Assembly (NCBI RefSeq): GCF_002377945.1
Contig: NZ_DFQV01000030.1
Span: 1-43,977, forward strand
Direction: 5' to 3'
From: Psychrobacter sp. UBA3480
Lineage (GTDB): Bacteria; Pseudomonadota; Gammaproteobacteria; Pseudomonadales; Moraxellaceae
Length of the DNA: 43,977 bases
Shown here: in pieces, positions 15,858 to 25,180 of the stretch
Position numbering within the stretch: position 1 is the stretch's first letter
Layout of the letters: the number at the start of each line of letters is the position of its first letter
Program-made: the position numbers and the translations under genes
Notes under the pieces: model-generated
Told to the model about the DNA's origin: nothing
Database searches by the model: none
The model's input: the letters and a program-made list of their open reading frames with translations, nothing else

Positions 15858-16526
15858 ATGACTACAACTGACAATGTTGATAATGAAAGCCAAAAAATAG
15901 AAGACAAAAAACTGTCTGTGAAGAACGTAGCAGCGAATGATATCTCATCTACCAGTGACGAGCTGATAGGTTGGATTAATTCAAGACGCAGTATGGGCAA
16001 TCTAGATGAGCCAGCACCGACGCGTGCGCAGATTGAATCTGCCATTGAATGTGCGGCAACTGCGCCAGATCATAAAAAATTGCGTCCGTGGCGGTTTATC
16101 GTGACGCAAGGTGAGGCGCGCCATGAATTAGGCCGTGCCTTGCTCGAAGCTGCCCAAGCAAAAGCGCTACAAGATGGCGAAGAGTTGTCTGAAAAAACCA
16201 TCACTAAAACTCAAAATATGCCATTGCGAGCGCCGCTGATCATAACGGCTGTGACTCAAATGCAAGAACACAAAAAAGTACCACCTTTTGAGCAGATGCT
16301 CAGTGCGGGCGCTGCTGTGCAAAATCTAATCTTGGCATTAAAAGCTCAAGGGTTTAGTACGGTTTGGCGCACTGGGCTGCTATGCAATGAGCCTGCAGTA
16401 AAAGCGTATTTCGGCGTAGGCGCAGATGATTATGTGACCGCTTTTGTTTATACTGGCACAAGTCCCAAGGATGAGTCCAAACGCAAACCTATTGATATCG
16501 AATCGTTAGTTCGCTTCGAGTCGTAA
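15858..16526 (+). CDS. Nitroreductase family protein, YdjA-like
   Basis: 222 residues, FMN-dependent NAD(P)H oxidoreductase fold. Seen: INSRRSMGNLDEPAPTRAQI with the FMN-phosphate arginines, CAATAPDHKKLRPWRF (matches the APDHxxLqPWRF block of YdjA), MLSAGAAVQNLILALKAQGF, and a C-terminal FVYTGT. The first 38 residues, polar and charged, are an extension not needed for the fold. AAGGA lies seven bases upstream of the ATG. Physiological substrate unknown; these proteins reduce nitro compounds or related electrophiles in vitro. Flanked by zapE and gpsA on the same strand with AT-rich spacers, so probably separately transcribed. Confidence 0.9.
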   Translation: MTTTDNVDNESQKIEDKKLSVKNVAANDISSTSDELIGWINSRRSMGNLDEPAPTRAQIESAIECAATAPDHKKLRPWRFIVTQGEARHELGRALLEAAQAKALQDGEELSEKTITKTQNMPLRAPLIITAVTQMQEHKKVPPFEQMLSAGAAVQNLILALKAQGFSTVWRTGLLCNEPAVKAYFGVGADDYVTAFVYTGTSPKDESKRKPIDIESLVRFES

Positions 16527-16652
16527 TGTAGCTCAGTACTGTCTATTAATAAGATTATAATTTCACAAAGTTGTAATTTAAAGATAATGAGGCCAGTAGC
16601 TGAGCACGATAGATTCTATTGATAATACGTCAGTCAACACGGATAAAAGAAC

Positions 16653-17945
16653 ATGACAAGCCCTAACAATAGTAATAAAAACAACACCAGTGCTAATAAT
16701 GAAACGGACAAAGAGTCGTCTGAAAAACAGAACGGTATGCTTGCAGGTATTTTTGAGCGAGCAACCAAGTCAGGTCTCGGCCGTAAAAAGTCAAATCCTA
16801 GCCCTGTTGAATCGGCTGTGGCAAAGGATATGGCCGACATTCATAGCAATCCAACCAAGCTGCGTTTGGCGTTTTTAGGTGGTGGTAGCTTTGGTACGGC
16901 AATGGCAAATTTAGCCGCACGTAATGGCTGTGATACTACGCTGTGGGTACGTAATAAGCGTACCGTAAAAGCGATGGCAAAAACACAAACCAATAAAAAG
17001 TATCTACCAGGCTATAAGCTTGATGATCGACTGAAATACAGCCATGATTTGGCGGCAAGCGTCAAAGATAAAGACATTATTTTTATCGCTGTGCCAGGTT
17101 TGGCCTTTCGCGAGACGCTAAAAAACATCGCACCTTTTATCAGTGGTCAGTCCATTGTATCGTTGACCAAAGGTATGGAAAAAGACACCTTTGCGATGAT
17201 GAGCGATATCATCAAAGAAGTGCTGCCAGAAGTGAACTTTGGTGTCATGTCAGGGCCGAACCTTGCTATCGAAATCATGAAAAATATGCCGTCTGCCACG
17301 GTTATCGCAAGTGAGTCAGAGCCATTACGTCATGCCGTACAAGCAGCATTACATAGTGCCTTCTTTAGAGTATTTGCTAGTGATGATATACGCGGCGTCG
17401 AGCTTGGCGGCGCGCTAAAAAACATCTATGCAATTGCTATGGGGATGGCGGCAGCTTATGAAGTAGGTGAGAATACTAAAGCGATGATTCTTACTCGTGC
17501 TTTGGCAGAAATGAGTCGTTTTGGCGTTGAGGAAGGCGCCAATCCGCTCACTTTCTTGGGCTTATCAGGGGTAGGTGATTTGTACGCCACTTGTAGCTCA
17601 GAGCTGAGTCGTAACTATCGTATCGGTAATATGCTCGGTCGCGGTATGAGTATTGATGCCGCGGTCAAAAAGCTTGGCCAGACCGCTGAAGGGGTAAATA
17701 CCATTCAGCAAGTACATGAAAAGGCGACCAAAGCGGGTATCTATATGCCAATTACTCATGCGCTCTATGCAGTTATTTATGAGGACAAGGCCGCTCTAGG
17801 CGTTGCGCTACATCTAATGGAAGCTGGGTTCCGTAGCGATGTTGAGTTTGTCATGGCGCATGATCATAGCAATGCAGCACTTACCGCTCATATGAAAACC
17901 TCTGGTAGCAATACTAAAAGCAAAGACAGTGATGCTGATAAGTAA
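16653..17945 (+). CDS. gpsA: Glycerol-3-phosphate dehydrogenase [NAD(P)+]
   Basis: Converts dihydroxyacetone phosphate to sn-glycerol 3-phosphate, the backbone for phospholipids. 430 residues against about 340 in E. coli. The Rossmann motif LAFLGGGSFGTAMA starts only at residue 72; the first 70 residues are Asn/Ser/Lys-rich (low complexity) with a short helix MLAGIFERATKSGLGRKK. Core motifs follow: SLTKGMEKDTF, GPNLAIEI, GGALKNIYAIAMGMAAAYEVG with the catalytic lysine, GLSGVGDLYATCSS, SRNYRIGNMLGRG. The C-terminus adds about 20 polar residues. The start has no strong ribosome site and an internal ATG at residue 29 is possible. sixA follows after 57 bp. Confidence 0.96.
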   Translation: MTSPNNSNKNNTSANNETDKESSEKQNGMLAGIFERATKSGLGRKKSNPSPVESAVAKDMADIHSNPTKLRLAFLGGGSFGTAMANLAARNGCDTTLWVRNKRTVKAMAKTQTNKKYLPGYKLDDRLKYSHDLAASVKDKDIIFIAVPGLAFRETLKNIAPFISGQSIVSLTKGMEKDTFAMMSDIIKEVLPEVNFGVMSGPNLAIEIMKNMPSATVIASESEPLRHAVQAALHSAFFRVFASDDIRGVELGGALKNIYAIAMGMAAAYEVGENTKAMILTRALAEMSRFGVEEGANPLTFLGLSGVGDLYATCSSELSRNYRIGNMLGRGMSIDAAVKKLGQTAEGVNTIQQVHEKATKAGIYMPITHALYAVIYEDKAALGVALHLMEAGFRSDVEFVMAHDHSNAALTAHMKTSGSNTKSKDSDADK

Positions 17946-18002
17946 GACACACCGTTGACAATCAGTATTAAGAAAGTCGAACTCAGCGCTCCAAGGAAGG
18001 TT

Positions 18003-18461
18003 ATGAAAATTATATTAGTACGTCATGGTCAAGCAGAAGACGAGACACGTCCAGATAGTGCACGTCAGCTGACGGACTTTGGTCAGCAGCAAGCAGCGCA
18101 AACGGCAGAGTATGTGACTACTCACTATCGTCCAGATCGTTTTGTGGTTAGCCCTTATATTAGAGCGCAGCAAACTTTATCTGCGTTCCAGTCACGAGCG
18201 CCGCAAGTCGCCTCATCTGTGCAGGACAATATCACGCCCTCGGATGATGCGCGCCAAGCTCTGATAGATATTGCCAATATTGAAGCCGAGTGTTTGGTCG
18301 TTGTTTGTCATATGTCTATCGTCGCCTATATCGCGGGATTGCTGACAGGCGATTATCCAGAGTCGTTCTCTCTAGCGGAAGCCAGAGTGTTTGATATGGA
18401 ATTTGTGATGACTGGCATGGCAACGGAAGTTGATCGTTTTGTTCCTGACCAGCCTTATTAG
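18003..18461 (+). CDS. sixA: Phosphohistidine phosphatase SixA
   Basis: 152 residues, the small histidine-phosphatase fold. The active-site motif ILVRHGQAEDE starts at residue 4; VVSPYIRAQQT carries the second arginine and VVVCHMSIVAYIAG the second catalytic histidine. SixA removes phosphate from histidines of phosphotransfer proteins (ArcB, or the nitrogen PTS in E. coli). I chose ATG 18003 because AAGGAAGG sits immediately upstream (17993-18000); the longer reading frame start at 17955 would add 16 residues before the strand that begins the fold. It lies between gpsA and gspL, probably co-transcribed with gpsA. Confidence 0.93.
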   Translation: MKIILVRHGQAEDETRPDSARQLTDFGQQQAAQTAEYVTTHYRPDRFVVSPYIRAQQTLSAFQSRAPQVASSVQDNITPSDDARQALIDIANIEAECLVVVCHMSIVAYIAGLLTGDYPESFSLAEARVFDMEFVMTGMATEVDRFVPDQPY

Positions 18462-18652
18462 ACTAGATATTCTAATATTTTGATTAGGAACGCTTTACTA
18501 GAGCAGAATTGATTAGATATGACGGATTTGAAATGGTACTGGTACAAAGTTCAGCCCTTTATCAATCATATAAAATCGTCCAGCTATTTCAAAAACCGTA
18601 TCAGTTATTAACGATATTTTGATAACCGCAGCAATAATTGAGGACACGTTCA

Positions 18653-19924
18653 GTGTTACATGTTTGGTTACGAGCGCAGCATAGCCCGCTAGCTGTCTGG
18701 CACGAAGATGTACAGCAATGGCAAATGGTTGACGGTTGGCAACAGCTGCAAACAATTTATGGTAACTATAAGTCCAGTAGCCAAAAGGCGCTTTGTCTAT
18801 ATTTTCCCTCGAGTCACGCATTGCAAGTGGACACGGCGCTCAATGCTGCTCAGCTTAAACAGCTTGGTAATAGCGGCAAGCAATACTTATTTGAAGAAAC
18901 CTCATTAACGCCTATTGAGCAATTAAACATCCGTCAATTGAGCCATGCTGATACGACGCAATTGTATGCACTGGCACAAAACGACATTGAGTCATGGCAA
19001 CAAAGCGCGCAGCTAGCCGGTATGAATATAGTAGCGTTACTGCCAGATTTTTTATTGTTACCACCGCCAGAAGAGGGCGCAGGTCAACAAGTAATCCTTT
19101 ATCAAGATTCGCAGACCATGCTGCTGCGCCAATCATTGCGTCAGGGTATGGCCGTCAGCTATTTACCGCTAATGTTTGAGCGTTTCCCGCATTTGAGTGA
19201 GGTAATGGTGCTGCCTTCTATTGAGGCATCTATTGACGCATCGCTTGACTCACTAGATTCCTCATCGCCCATGGATTTAGTGGCGCAAACTAAAGCGTTG
19301 ATCGCTGATCATCAGCTGCTACTGACGACCCTGCCTACAGTACCTAAGCCAATTGACAGTCCCGAACGTCACGCGCTTAATTTCTTTATTAAATCTACTG
19401 ACTCACAACTATCACCATACCTACGGGTGGCAATGATGGTTGCGCTATCAGCGTTAGTGCTGCAAATGGCAACTGATGGTGTGCAGTGGTATAAGTATAA
19501 TGAAGCAACCGCAGCAACCAAGACTGCAATTGCGGCACAATATCAGTCTTGGTTTGCTGATGAGCCACTGAGTACGCGCACCAAACTGCAAGTACAGCTG
19601 CAACCAAAACTGCGTAGCGATAGCCAAGCGCCTGCATCGCATATGGCCGCACTGTCACGCATATCACCATTAATTAAACAGTCCTCATTGCATGCACAGT
19701 CGCTAGTAATGCAGCCATCAGCGCTCAGCTTTACCTTGATTGCCCCAGATCGTAGTAGTCTTGATAAATTCACAAGCACACTGGTGGCGCAAGGCTTGAA
19801 TGCCAAACTTGCGCAAGTGAATAGTAATGAGCAAGGTCAGTTTAGTGGTCAAGTCACTGTTAATGTGATAGAAAATAATATTGCAGAAAACAGCGACATG
19901 GCAAGCAATGCGGCAGCGTCGTAA
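18653..19924 (+). CDS. gspL: Type II secretion system protein GspL
   Basis: 423 residues from the GTG at 18653, with AGGA eight bases upstream (18641-18644). GspL is the bitopic inner-membrane subunit that couples the GspE ATPase to the assembly platform. The first 260 residues form the actin-like cytoplasmic domain that starts MLHVWLRAQHSPLAVWH and includes LLPDFLLLPPPEEG; a single membrane segment lies around 265-285 (VAMMVALSALVLQMA); then a periplasmic ferredoxin-like domain with the ALSFTLIAPDRSSLDKFTST strand-helix. The gene is followed by gspM after 32 bp. The other gsp genes are not in this window, which fits the scattered T2SS genes of Moraxellaceae. Sequence conservation in this family is low, but gene order supports the call. 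Confidence 0.9.
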   Translation: MLHVWLRAQHSPLAVWHEDVQQWQMVDGWQQLQTIYGNYKSSSQKALCLYFPSSHALQVDTALNAAQLKQLGNSGKQYLFEETSLTPIEQLNIRQLSHADTTQLYALAQNDIESWQQSAQLAGMNIVALLPDFLLLPPPEEGAGQQVILYQDSQTMLLRQSLRQGMAVSYLPLMFERFPHLSEVMVLPSIEASIDASLDSLDSSSPMDLVAQTKALIADHQLLLTTLPTVPKPIDSPERHALNFFIKSTDSQLSPYLRVAMMVALSALVLQMATDGVQWYKYNEATAATKTAIAAQYQSWFADEPLSTRTKLQVQLQPKLRSDSQAPASHMAALSRISPLIKQSSLHAQSLVMQPSALSFTLIAPDRSSLDKFTSTLVAQGLNAKLAQVNSNEQGQFSGQVTVNVIENNIAENSDMASNAAAS

Positions 19925-19956
19925 CTCATCAAGGTATTGGTAATAAAGGTCAAAAC

Positions 19957-20526
19957 ATGAAACGATTACAACGCCGTACCAAACGTAATGCAGCTGTTTC
20001 TGCAACCAGTACTAAGGCTCATGTATTGTCAGAGCGTATGAATAATTATCAGAATGTACTAACGACGCGCTGGCAAGCATTACCTCCCCGTGATCAACTC
20101 GCATTAGCTATATTGTCTATATTCTTACTGTTGTTTATAGGCGGCTATGGTGGCTATAGCGTTCATCAAGCAGCGAGTGATAGTAAAAACGACTATCAGG
20201 AGCAAGTGGCGGATTATTTTTGGTTGCGTGCTCAAGCAGGTAATATTGATAGTAGTGCATTGAATTCTGGTAACAACGCTACTGGAGAGGTTGATATGCC
20301 GCCTGCTAGTCGTATCAATGCGCTGCTCAATAACTCAGGTATAGCAGATGCTCAGGTGGTTTCGACTGGCGATGCAGTGCAATTGAGCTTTACGCATCCT
20401 AGTCAAGCGGTCGTCAGCACTGCACTGGGTAAGCTTGAACAGCAAGGCTGGCAATTTACACAGTTATCTATGCAGCAAGACCTGACCAATAAATCTATTC
20501 AGGTACAAGCAACGGTCACTTCTTAA
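19957..20526 (+). CDS. gspM: Type II secretion system protein GspM
   Basis: 189 residues. Basic cytoplasmic N-terminus (MKRLQRRTKRNA), the WQALPPRDQLALAILSIFLL block typical of GspM (family W..L..RER.ll), one membrane segment (about 48-68), and a periplasmic ferredoxin-like domain with AQVVSTGDAVQLSFTH and ALGKLEQQGWQFTQLSM. GspM binds and stabilises GspL in the inner-membrane platform. AAAGG lies seven bases before the start; the gap after gspL is 32 bp, so the two are one operon. A Ser/Asn-rich linker lies around residues 95-110. Confidence 0.9.
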   Translation: MKRLQRRTKRNAAVSATSTKAHVLSERMNNYQNVLTTRWQALPPRDQLALAILSIFLLLFIGGYGGYSVHQAASDSKNDYQEQVADYFWLRAQAGNIDSSALNSGNNATGEVDMPPASRINALLNNSGIADAQVVSTGDAVQLSFTHPSQAVVSTALGKLEQQGWQFTQLSMQQDLTNKSIQVQATVTS

Positions 20527-20544
20527 AATGCATCATTTTGTGAT

Positions 20545-20590
20545 AAATATTTTAGATGCTTATGTCAGAAATTTTAGATACTTATATCAC
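20545..20590. repeat. Imperfect 22-24-bp tandem pair after gspM
   Basis: AAATATTTTAGATGCTTATG-type unit at 20545-20568 is followed by AAATTTTAGATACTTATATC at 20569-20588 (two-base deletion and two transitions). Located just past the gspM stop; no terminator is seen in this gap. Confidence 0.5.
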
Positions 20591-20738
20591 TGTATGCTTA
20601 GTACTCGACACTCGATATTAGACAGCAGAATACAGCTTTATCGTTGGTATCATTGAAAAGCCATTTATCCGGCTCCATTAAATAGTTAATCATATGACTA
20701 TCGAACAAAAATATTACTAGTAAGGAAAACCTCACATA

Positions 20739-21152
20739 ATGCGGGACAGTATGAGCAACGATAAGCGCCGTTCGTTAATTACTTATAATCACATCACTTA
20801 TTTCTTATATGTGATCAGCTACTTTACTGCGGGTTTACTGTGGATTGTGCCGATTGTCATGAATTATGCCAAGCGCCATGATGCTAATGGTTCATGGTTA
20901 GCCACGCATTTCGATTGGCAAATCAAGACCTTTTGGTACAGTATCGTTTGGTTCGTCATTGGCATCATTTTGATTACCTTTGCGCTAGGCGGCTTTGGCG
21001 TTAGCGTATTGGCGGATAGTGGCAATATCGCTATTGGCTCTATATTACTGGCTGGGCTTGGTTTACTGATTATGACCTTTACCTTCATCTGGCATTTATA
21101 TCGCATTATACGTGGTTGGATTGCGTTGACTGATGGGCGTCCAGTACCGTAG
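20739..21152 (+). CDS. Small membrane protein, DUF4870-like
   Basis: 137 residues with three hydrophobic segments (about 15-35, 65-90, 98-122). The order ITYFLYVISYFTAGLLWIVPIVM, then HFDWQIKTFWYSIVWFVIG, then IWHLYRIIRGWIALTDG at the end follows the pattern of DUF4870-type proteins (first helix, H-x-Q-x-x-T/F-W helix, R-x-x-x-G-W-x-x-L). Function unknown. ATG 20739 has AAGGA 12 bases upstream; the ATG at 20751 has GGGA four bases upstream, so either start is possible. It is a single gene between the gsp pair and pyrD. Confidence 0.82.
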   Translation: MRDSMSNDKRRSLITYNHITYFLYVISYFTAGLLWIVPIVMNYAKRHDANGSWLATHFDWQIKTFWYSIVWFVIGIILITFALGGFGVSVLADSGNIAIGSILLAGLGLLIMTFTFIWHLYRIIRGWIALTDGRPVP

Positions 21153-21271
21153 ATGTTTAAGAGTACCTTTGTGCTATGTCTTTAGCTTAGAAAACGACAA
21201 TTCATTGTTATGTAGCAGAGACTCATCAGCATTGGTTACTGCTTAAATGTAGAAATTTAGCGACTGAAACT

Positions 21272-21301
21272 TTGCTCTTATTTCTGTTAAGCTGATATAA
21301 T
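21272..21301 (+). promoter_or_regulatory. pyrD: Sigma70-type promoter of pyrD
   Basis: TTGCTC (21272-21277), 18-bp spacer, perfect TATAAT (21296-21301). Start of transcription would be near 21308, leaving a leader of about 60 nt. Confidence 0.65.
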
Positions 21302-21366
21302 CGCTGCGCCCGATTTCATTCGCATTTTTTATTCACTATTTTTTCCAAGCAGGGTCTGCCATCACT

Positions 21367-22401
21367 ATGTCTTATGCCTTACTTCGTCCTTTTTTGTTTA
21401 ATATGGATCCCGAACACGCCCATGAGATGACGCTATCTTTATTGGATAAAGCGCATAAAGCGCGTGTTTTAGGCTTGGCGTATGGTCAGTCAATGCAACC
21501 AACAGACTGTATGGGTTTGCAGTTCTCTAACCCAGTTGGTCTGGCAGCAGGCTTGGACAAAAACGGCGATTATATTGACGCGTTGGCTGAGTTGGGATTT
21601 GGTTTTATAGAAGTAGGAACCGTCACGCCAAGACCGCAAGTAGGCAACGACAAGCCAAGACTGTTTAGAATCAAGCAAGCAGACGCGATTATCAATCGCA
21701 TGGGTTTTAATAATGAAGGCGTTGATTATCTGATCGAGAATGTCAAACGCTGTAAATACAAAGGCAATATCGGTATCAATATTGGCAAAAATGCCGACAC
21801 GCCGGTAGAGCAAGCCGCCGATGATTATGTGTATTGCTTAGAGCGTGTGTATCCGCATGCCTCATATATTACGGTCAACATCTCATCGCCAAACACCAAA
21901 AACTTACGTGATTTGCAAAGTGGTGAAGCGCTGACTCAGTTAATGGATACGATTAAAAACCGTCACAGTCAGTTGGCTACTGAATATGGTTTTTATGTCC
22001 CATTAGTGCTTAAAGTTGCTCCAGATTTAGAGCCATTACAAGTTGATTATATCTCGCAGCAATTAATAGACTTTGAGATTGATGGTTTGATAGCGACTAA
22101 TACAACACTAAGCCGCGTAGGCGTCGAAGACTTGCGTGATGGTGATCAAATGGGTGGTCTATCCGGTCGTCCTGTGAGTCATATTAGTACTCAGATTTTG
22201 CAACAGTTCTCTGATCAGTTAGATGGTAAAGTCGCTTTGATAGGCGTAGGCGGTATCGATAGTGGTGCCAAAGCCGTCAAAAAAATCGAAGCAGGCGCAG
22301 ACATGGTACAGCTCTACACAGGGCTTATTTACCGTGGGCCTGGGCTGGTGCAGTCTTGCATTCAGGCAATCGGTGGCTATTACGATGCCATGGAAAGCTA
22401 A
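21367..22401 (+). CDS. pyrD: Dihydroorotate dehydrogenase, quinone type (class 2)
   Basis: 344 residues; oxidises dihydroorotate to orotate, passing electrons through FMN to the quinone pool at the inner membrane, step four of pyrimidine synthesis. The N-terminal helices with [21 protein letters not shown] are the class 2 membrane-associating extension. Seen: [16 protein letters not shown] (58-73), RMGFNNEG (111-118), [12 protein letters not shown] with the class 2 catalytic serine, [15 protein letters not shown] and [14 protein letters not shown] for FMN phosphate. Class 1 would have cysteine at the catalytic position. Promoter just upstream; cvpA begins 30 bp after the stop. Confidence 0.97.
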   Translation: MSYALLRPFLFNMDPEHAHEMTLSLLDKAHKARVLGLAYGQSMQPTDCMGLQFSNPVGLAAGLDKNGDYIDALAELGFGFIEVGTVTPRPQVGNDKPRLFRIKQADAIINRMGFNNEGVDYLIENVKRCKYKGNIGINIGKNADTPVEQAADDYVYCLERVYPHASYITVNISSPNTKNLRDLQSGEALTQLMDTIKNRHSQLATEYGFYVPLVLKVAPDLEPLQVDYISQQLIDFEIDGLIATNTTLSRVGVEDLRDGDQMGGLSGRPVSHISTQILQQFSDQLDGKVALIGVGGIDSGAKAVKKIEAGADMVQLYTGLIYRGPGLVQSCIQAIGGYYDAMES

Positions 22402-22431
22402 CCCAATAAATAAGGTAATAAGGCGTAAAGC

Positions 22432-22929
22432 ATGAGTGGTTTAGATATTGTGATTGCTATCGTTGTCTTGATTGGCTTATGGCGCGGCTTTCAAGTAGGA
22501 CTGATTAAAACAGCAATAGGTTTGGTAGGTTGGTTTATCGCTCTTATCGCTGCTACTAGGTTGGCAGGAGTAGTGTCGCCCCAATTAACGGGTATCGTAC
22601 AAAATCCTGTATTACAGATGGCCATGGCTTTTTTATTGGTAGTGATTGCCATATTGGCAGTCATGCATCTGATGGCGTTTGTATTCTCAGGCGTGCTTAA
22701 AACCTTACGTTTGGGCGTTTTGGACAAAATGGCAGGCGGCGTACTGGGTGCTGCCAAAAACGTACTAATGGTCTTGGTTGTATTGAGCGTCAGTGCGCCA
22801 TTGCTAGTGCAGATGCCGCAGTGGCAAACCTCAGTACTAGCGCCTGAGCTAATGCCATATGCACCGATGGGCAAGGCTCTAGTATCGGACGTATTGGGCA
22901 TGGCTTGGGATCAGGTCAATCAGTCGTAA
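22432..22929 (+). CDS. cvpA: CvpA family membrane protein
   Basis: 165 residues, four to five hydrophobic segments. The opening GLDIVIAIVVLIGLWRGFQVGL and DKMAGGVLGAAKNVLMVLVV match CvpA (DxxilxilllsallGfrrGlv and lDrllGalfGlarGllil). In enterobacteria it is needed for colicin V production and precedes purF; it helps envelope integrity, mechanism unclear. Here it likewise lies directly before purF, and 30 bp after pyrD. The gap to purF is 236 bp, so purF probably has its own promoter. Confidence 0.9.
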   Translation: MSGLDIVIAIVVLIGLWRGFQVGLIKTAIGLVGWFIALIAATRLAGVVSPQLTGIVQNPVLQMAMAFLLVVIAILAVMHLMAFVFSGVLKTLRLGVLDKMAGGVLGAAKNVLMVLVVLSVSAPLLVQMPQWQTSVLAPELMPYAPMGKALVSDVLGMAWDQVNQS

Positions 22930-23009
22930 TTGTTTAATTGCCTATTATTTTATCTAACTGTCCATTATTTTACTTCTTTCTATACTTCTAAGTTTTTGCA
23001 CGTTTCACT

Positions 23010-23030
23010 GATAATCAAACATAGATTATC
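23010..23030. promoter_or_regulatory. Inverted repeat upstream of purF
   Basis: GATAATC (23010-23016) and GATTATC (23024-23030) are perfect complements around AAACATA, about 136 bp before purF. It could be an operator or a small hairpin. It does not resemble the E. coli PurR box. Confidence 0.3.
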
Positions 23031-23165
23031 GAAAAATCTCGTTAAGTTTCTTACAATATCATCAGGTTAGCGGCGTGCGACAGTGAGTGATTTTAGCAAT
23101 ATACTGTCGCTAAGTTTGCCGTTATTGTCGTACTAATGTATGAGTCAAAATAGGATATAGCTATT

Positions 23166-24701
23166 ATGTGTGGAGTCATTGGAGTTGCAGCTCACGAACC
23201 AGTCAATCAGATTCTTTATGACGGTTTGACGATGCTACAGCATCGCGGGCAAGATGCAGCAGGTATTGTCACTTTGCAAGATGGGCGACTCTATCTACGT
23301 AAAGAAAATGGCATGGTACGTGACGTATTTATGAATCGTCATATGATGAAACTGGTTGGTAAGTTCGGTATCGGTCACGTTCGTTACCCGACAGCGGGTA
23401 CTTCTAGCAGCGCTGAAGCGCAGCCATTTTATGTCAACTCGCCTTATGGTATTACCCTTGCGCATAATGGTAACTTGACCAATGCTGAGAGTTTGGCCAA
23501 ATCTTTGTATATCGAAGATCGTCGCCATCTTAATACTGACTCAGATTCTGAAGTGCTGTTAAACGTACTGGCACATGAGATGCAGAATCTAGGCAAAACC
23601 CATCCAACGGCTGATGATATCTTTGAAGCAGTAAAAGCTGTCTATAAACGCTGTGAAGGCGCTTATGGCGTTGTCGCTTTGATCACGGGTCATGGTTTAC
23701 TTGCATTCCGCGATCCAAACGGTATCCGTCCACTTATCTTTGGTAAGCGTATGGCACCGAATGGCGGCACTGAGTATATGGTTGCCTCTGAATCAGTTGC
23801 ATTGACAGGTTCTGGCTTTACTATCGTTCGTGATGTAAAACCAGGCGAAGCAATTTTTATTGATTTGAACCATAAACTGCATACGCATCAGTGCGTCGAG
23901 CAAAAAGAATACACGCCTTGTATCTTTGAATATGTGTACTTTGCTCGTCCAGATTCGATTATGGACAATATCTCAGTTTATAAATCTCGCCTACGTATGG
24001 GTGAGAAACTGGCAGATAAAATCCTTGCTGAATGGGGTGACGATCATGATATCGATGTGGTCATTCCAATTCCAGACACGTCGCGTACTTCAGCGATGGA
24101 GCTGGCGCTAAAAATGAACGTCAAGTACCGTGAAGGGTTTATGAAAAACCGCTACATCGGTCGTACATTTATTATGCCAGGTCAGCAGCAGCGCAAAAAA
24201 TCAGTTCGCCAGAAACTCAGCGCTGTACCGCTAGAGTTCAAAGGCAAGAACGTCCTATTGGTTGATGATTCTATCGTTCGTGGTACGACCTGTCATGAAA
24301 TCATTCAAATGGCACGAGATGCTGGTGCTAACAAGGTGTTTTTTGCCAGTGCTGCGCCACCAGTGAAATTTCCAAACGTATACGGCATTGATATGCCAGT
24401 ACGTAGCGAGCTTATTGCTTCGGGTAATAGCGTTGAAGAAGTACGTGATATTATCGGCGCAGATCGTTTGATCTTCCAAGATTTGGATGATTTGATCGAC
24501 GCAGTAAAAGATACCAAGCATAGCCGAGTTGAAGGCTTTGATTGTGCGGTATTTAACGGCTGCTACATCACTGGCCAGATCAATGAAGCGTATCTTGATC
24601 ATCTGCAAGAGCAGCGTAATGATACGGCTAAAACCGGTAAAAAAGGCGTACAAATAGTGGCTGATACCCCAGTTGATATGATGGGCGTAGAAGAGCTTTA
24701 A
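23166..24701 (+). CDS. purF: Amidophosphoribosyltransferase
   Basis: 511 residues; first committed step of purine synthesis, PRPP plus glutamine to phosphoribosylamine. The N-terminal Ntn glutaminase domain begins MCGVIG, so after Met removal Cys is the nucleophile; [19 protein letters not shown] and LAHNGNLTN follow. The C-terminal phosphoribosyltransferase domain has the PRPP loop [13 protein letters not shown] (about 363-375) and the family PTS-like [15 protein letters not shown]. The length is normal. No propeptide and no Fe-S cysteines of the Bacillus type are seen, consistent with the E. coli type. Terminator at 24732-24766. Confidence 0.97.
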   Translation: MCGVIGVAAHEPVNQILYDGLTMLQHRGQDAAGIVTLQDGRLYLRKENGMVRDVFMNRHMMKLVGKFGIGHVRYPTAGTSSSAEAQPFYVNSPYGITLAHNGNLTNAESLAKSLYIEDRRHLNTDSDSEVLLNVLAHEMQNLGKTHPTADDIFEAVKAVYKRCEGAYGVVALITGHGLLAFRDPNGIRPLIFGKRMAPNGGTEYMVASESVALTGSGFTIVRDVKPGEAIFIDLNHKLHTHQCVEQKEYTPCIFEYVYFARPDSIMDNISVYKSRLRMGEKLADKILAEWGDDHDIDVVIPIPDTSRTSAMELALKMNVKYREGFMKNRYIGRTFIMPGQQQRKKSVRQKLSAVPLEFKGKNVLLVDDSIVRGTTCHEIIQMARDAGANKVFFASAAPPVKFPNVYGIDMPVRSELIASGNSVEEVRDIIGADRLIFQDLDDLIDAVKDTKHSRVEGFDCAVFNGCYITGQINEAYLDHLQEQRNDTAKTGKKGVQIVADTPVDMMGVEEL

Positions 24702-24731
24702 GCTAAACTAAAGCCATTGTTTTCAGATAAC

Positions 24732-24766
24732 AAAAAGCTAGATTCTAAATAGAATCTAGCTTTTTT
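24732..24766. terminator. Strong bidirectional terminator between purF and azlD
   Basis: AGCTAGATTCTA (24736-24747) and TAGAATCTAGCT (24750-24761) with flanking A5 and T6 tracts; perfect 12-bp stem, functional for both convergent genes. Confidence 0.93.
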
Positions 24767-24820
24767 ATGTTTAAAGTATCGCTAAGGGTACTGACGTTTA
24801 TATAAATGGCCGAAACAGTT

Positions 24821-25180
24821 TTAGCCTAAAAAACTGTTAAATAACCAAAACAGACCATTGATTGCTGCGATACCGACAACCATACTGACCAAAAGCTGAC
24901 GGCTGATATGATAAATAAACAATACCAAAATAAGTGCACCGACTTGTGCCATTAATAGATGCAACTCGGTGTCATATAAAGTAACAGTCGTCGATAGGTC
25001 TTGATAGGAAAGGCTAGTCAAAATTAGCAGCACCATCACGGACAACGGTAAGCTCTCATTTAATCGATGTAGCCAAGGTGTATCGAGTAGCTTTCTAGGT
25101 ATCAGTGCTGGCAATGCACGAGTGATAAAGGTCACTGCTGCCATGGCAAGCGTAGCAAAAATAAGATAACTACTGGTCAT
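24821..25180 (-). CDS. azlD: AzlD family branched-chain amino acid export subunit
   Basis: 119 residues, four hydrophobic segments. The family pattern ATLAMAAVTFITRALPALIPRK (residues 10-32) and LPLSVMVLLIL are clear. AzlD is the small partner of AzlC; the pair exports branched-chain amino acids and analogues (AzlCD of Bacillus, BrnFE and YgaZH of others). GGGAG lies seven bases before the ATG, inside the azlC 3' end: the genes overlap by 11 bp, a sign of coupled translation. Confidence 0.92.
   Translation of the reverse strand: MTSSYLIFATLAMAAVTFITRALPALIPRKLLDTPWLHRLNESLPLSVMVLLILTSLSYQDLSTTVTLYDTELHLLMAQVGALILVLFIYHISRQLLVSMVVGIAAINGLFWLFNSFLG

Noticed and set aside
23010..23030. Inverted repeat before purF as a PurR operator
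   Set aside because: GATAATC/GATTATC does not match the known purine box, and short inverted repeats of this size occur by chance.
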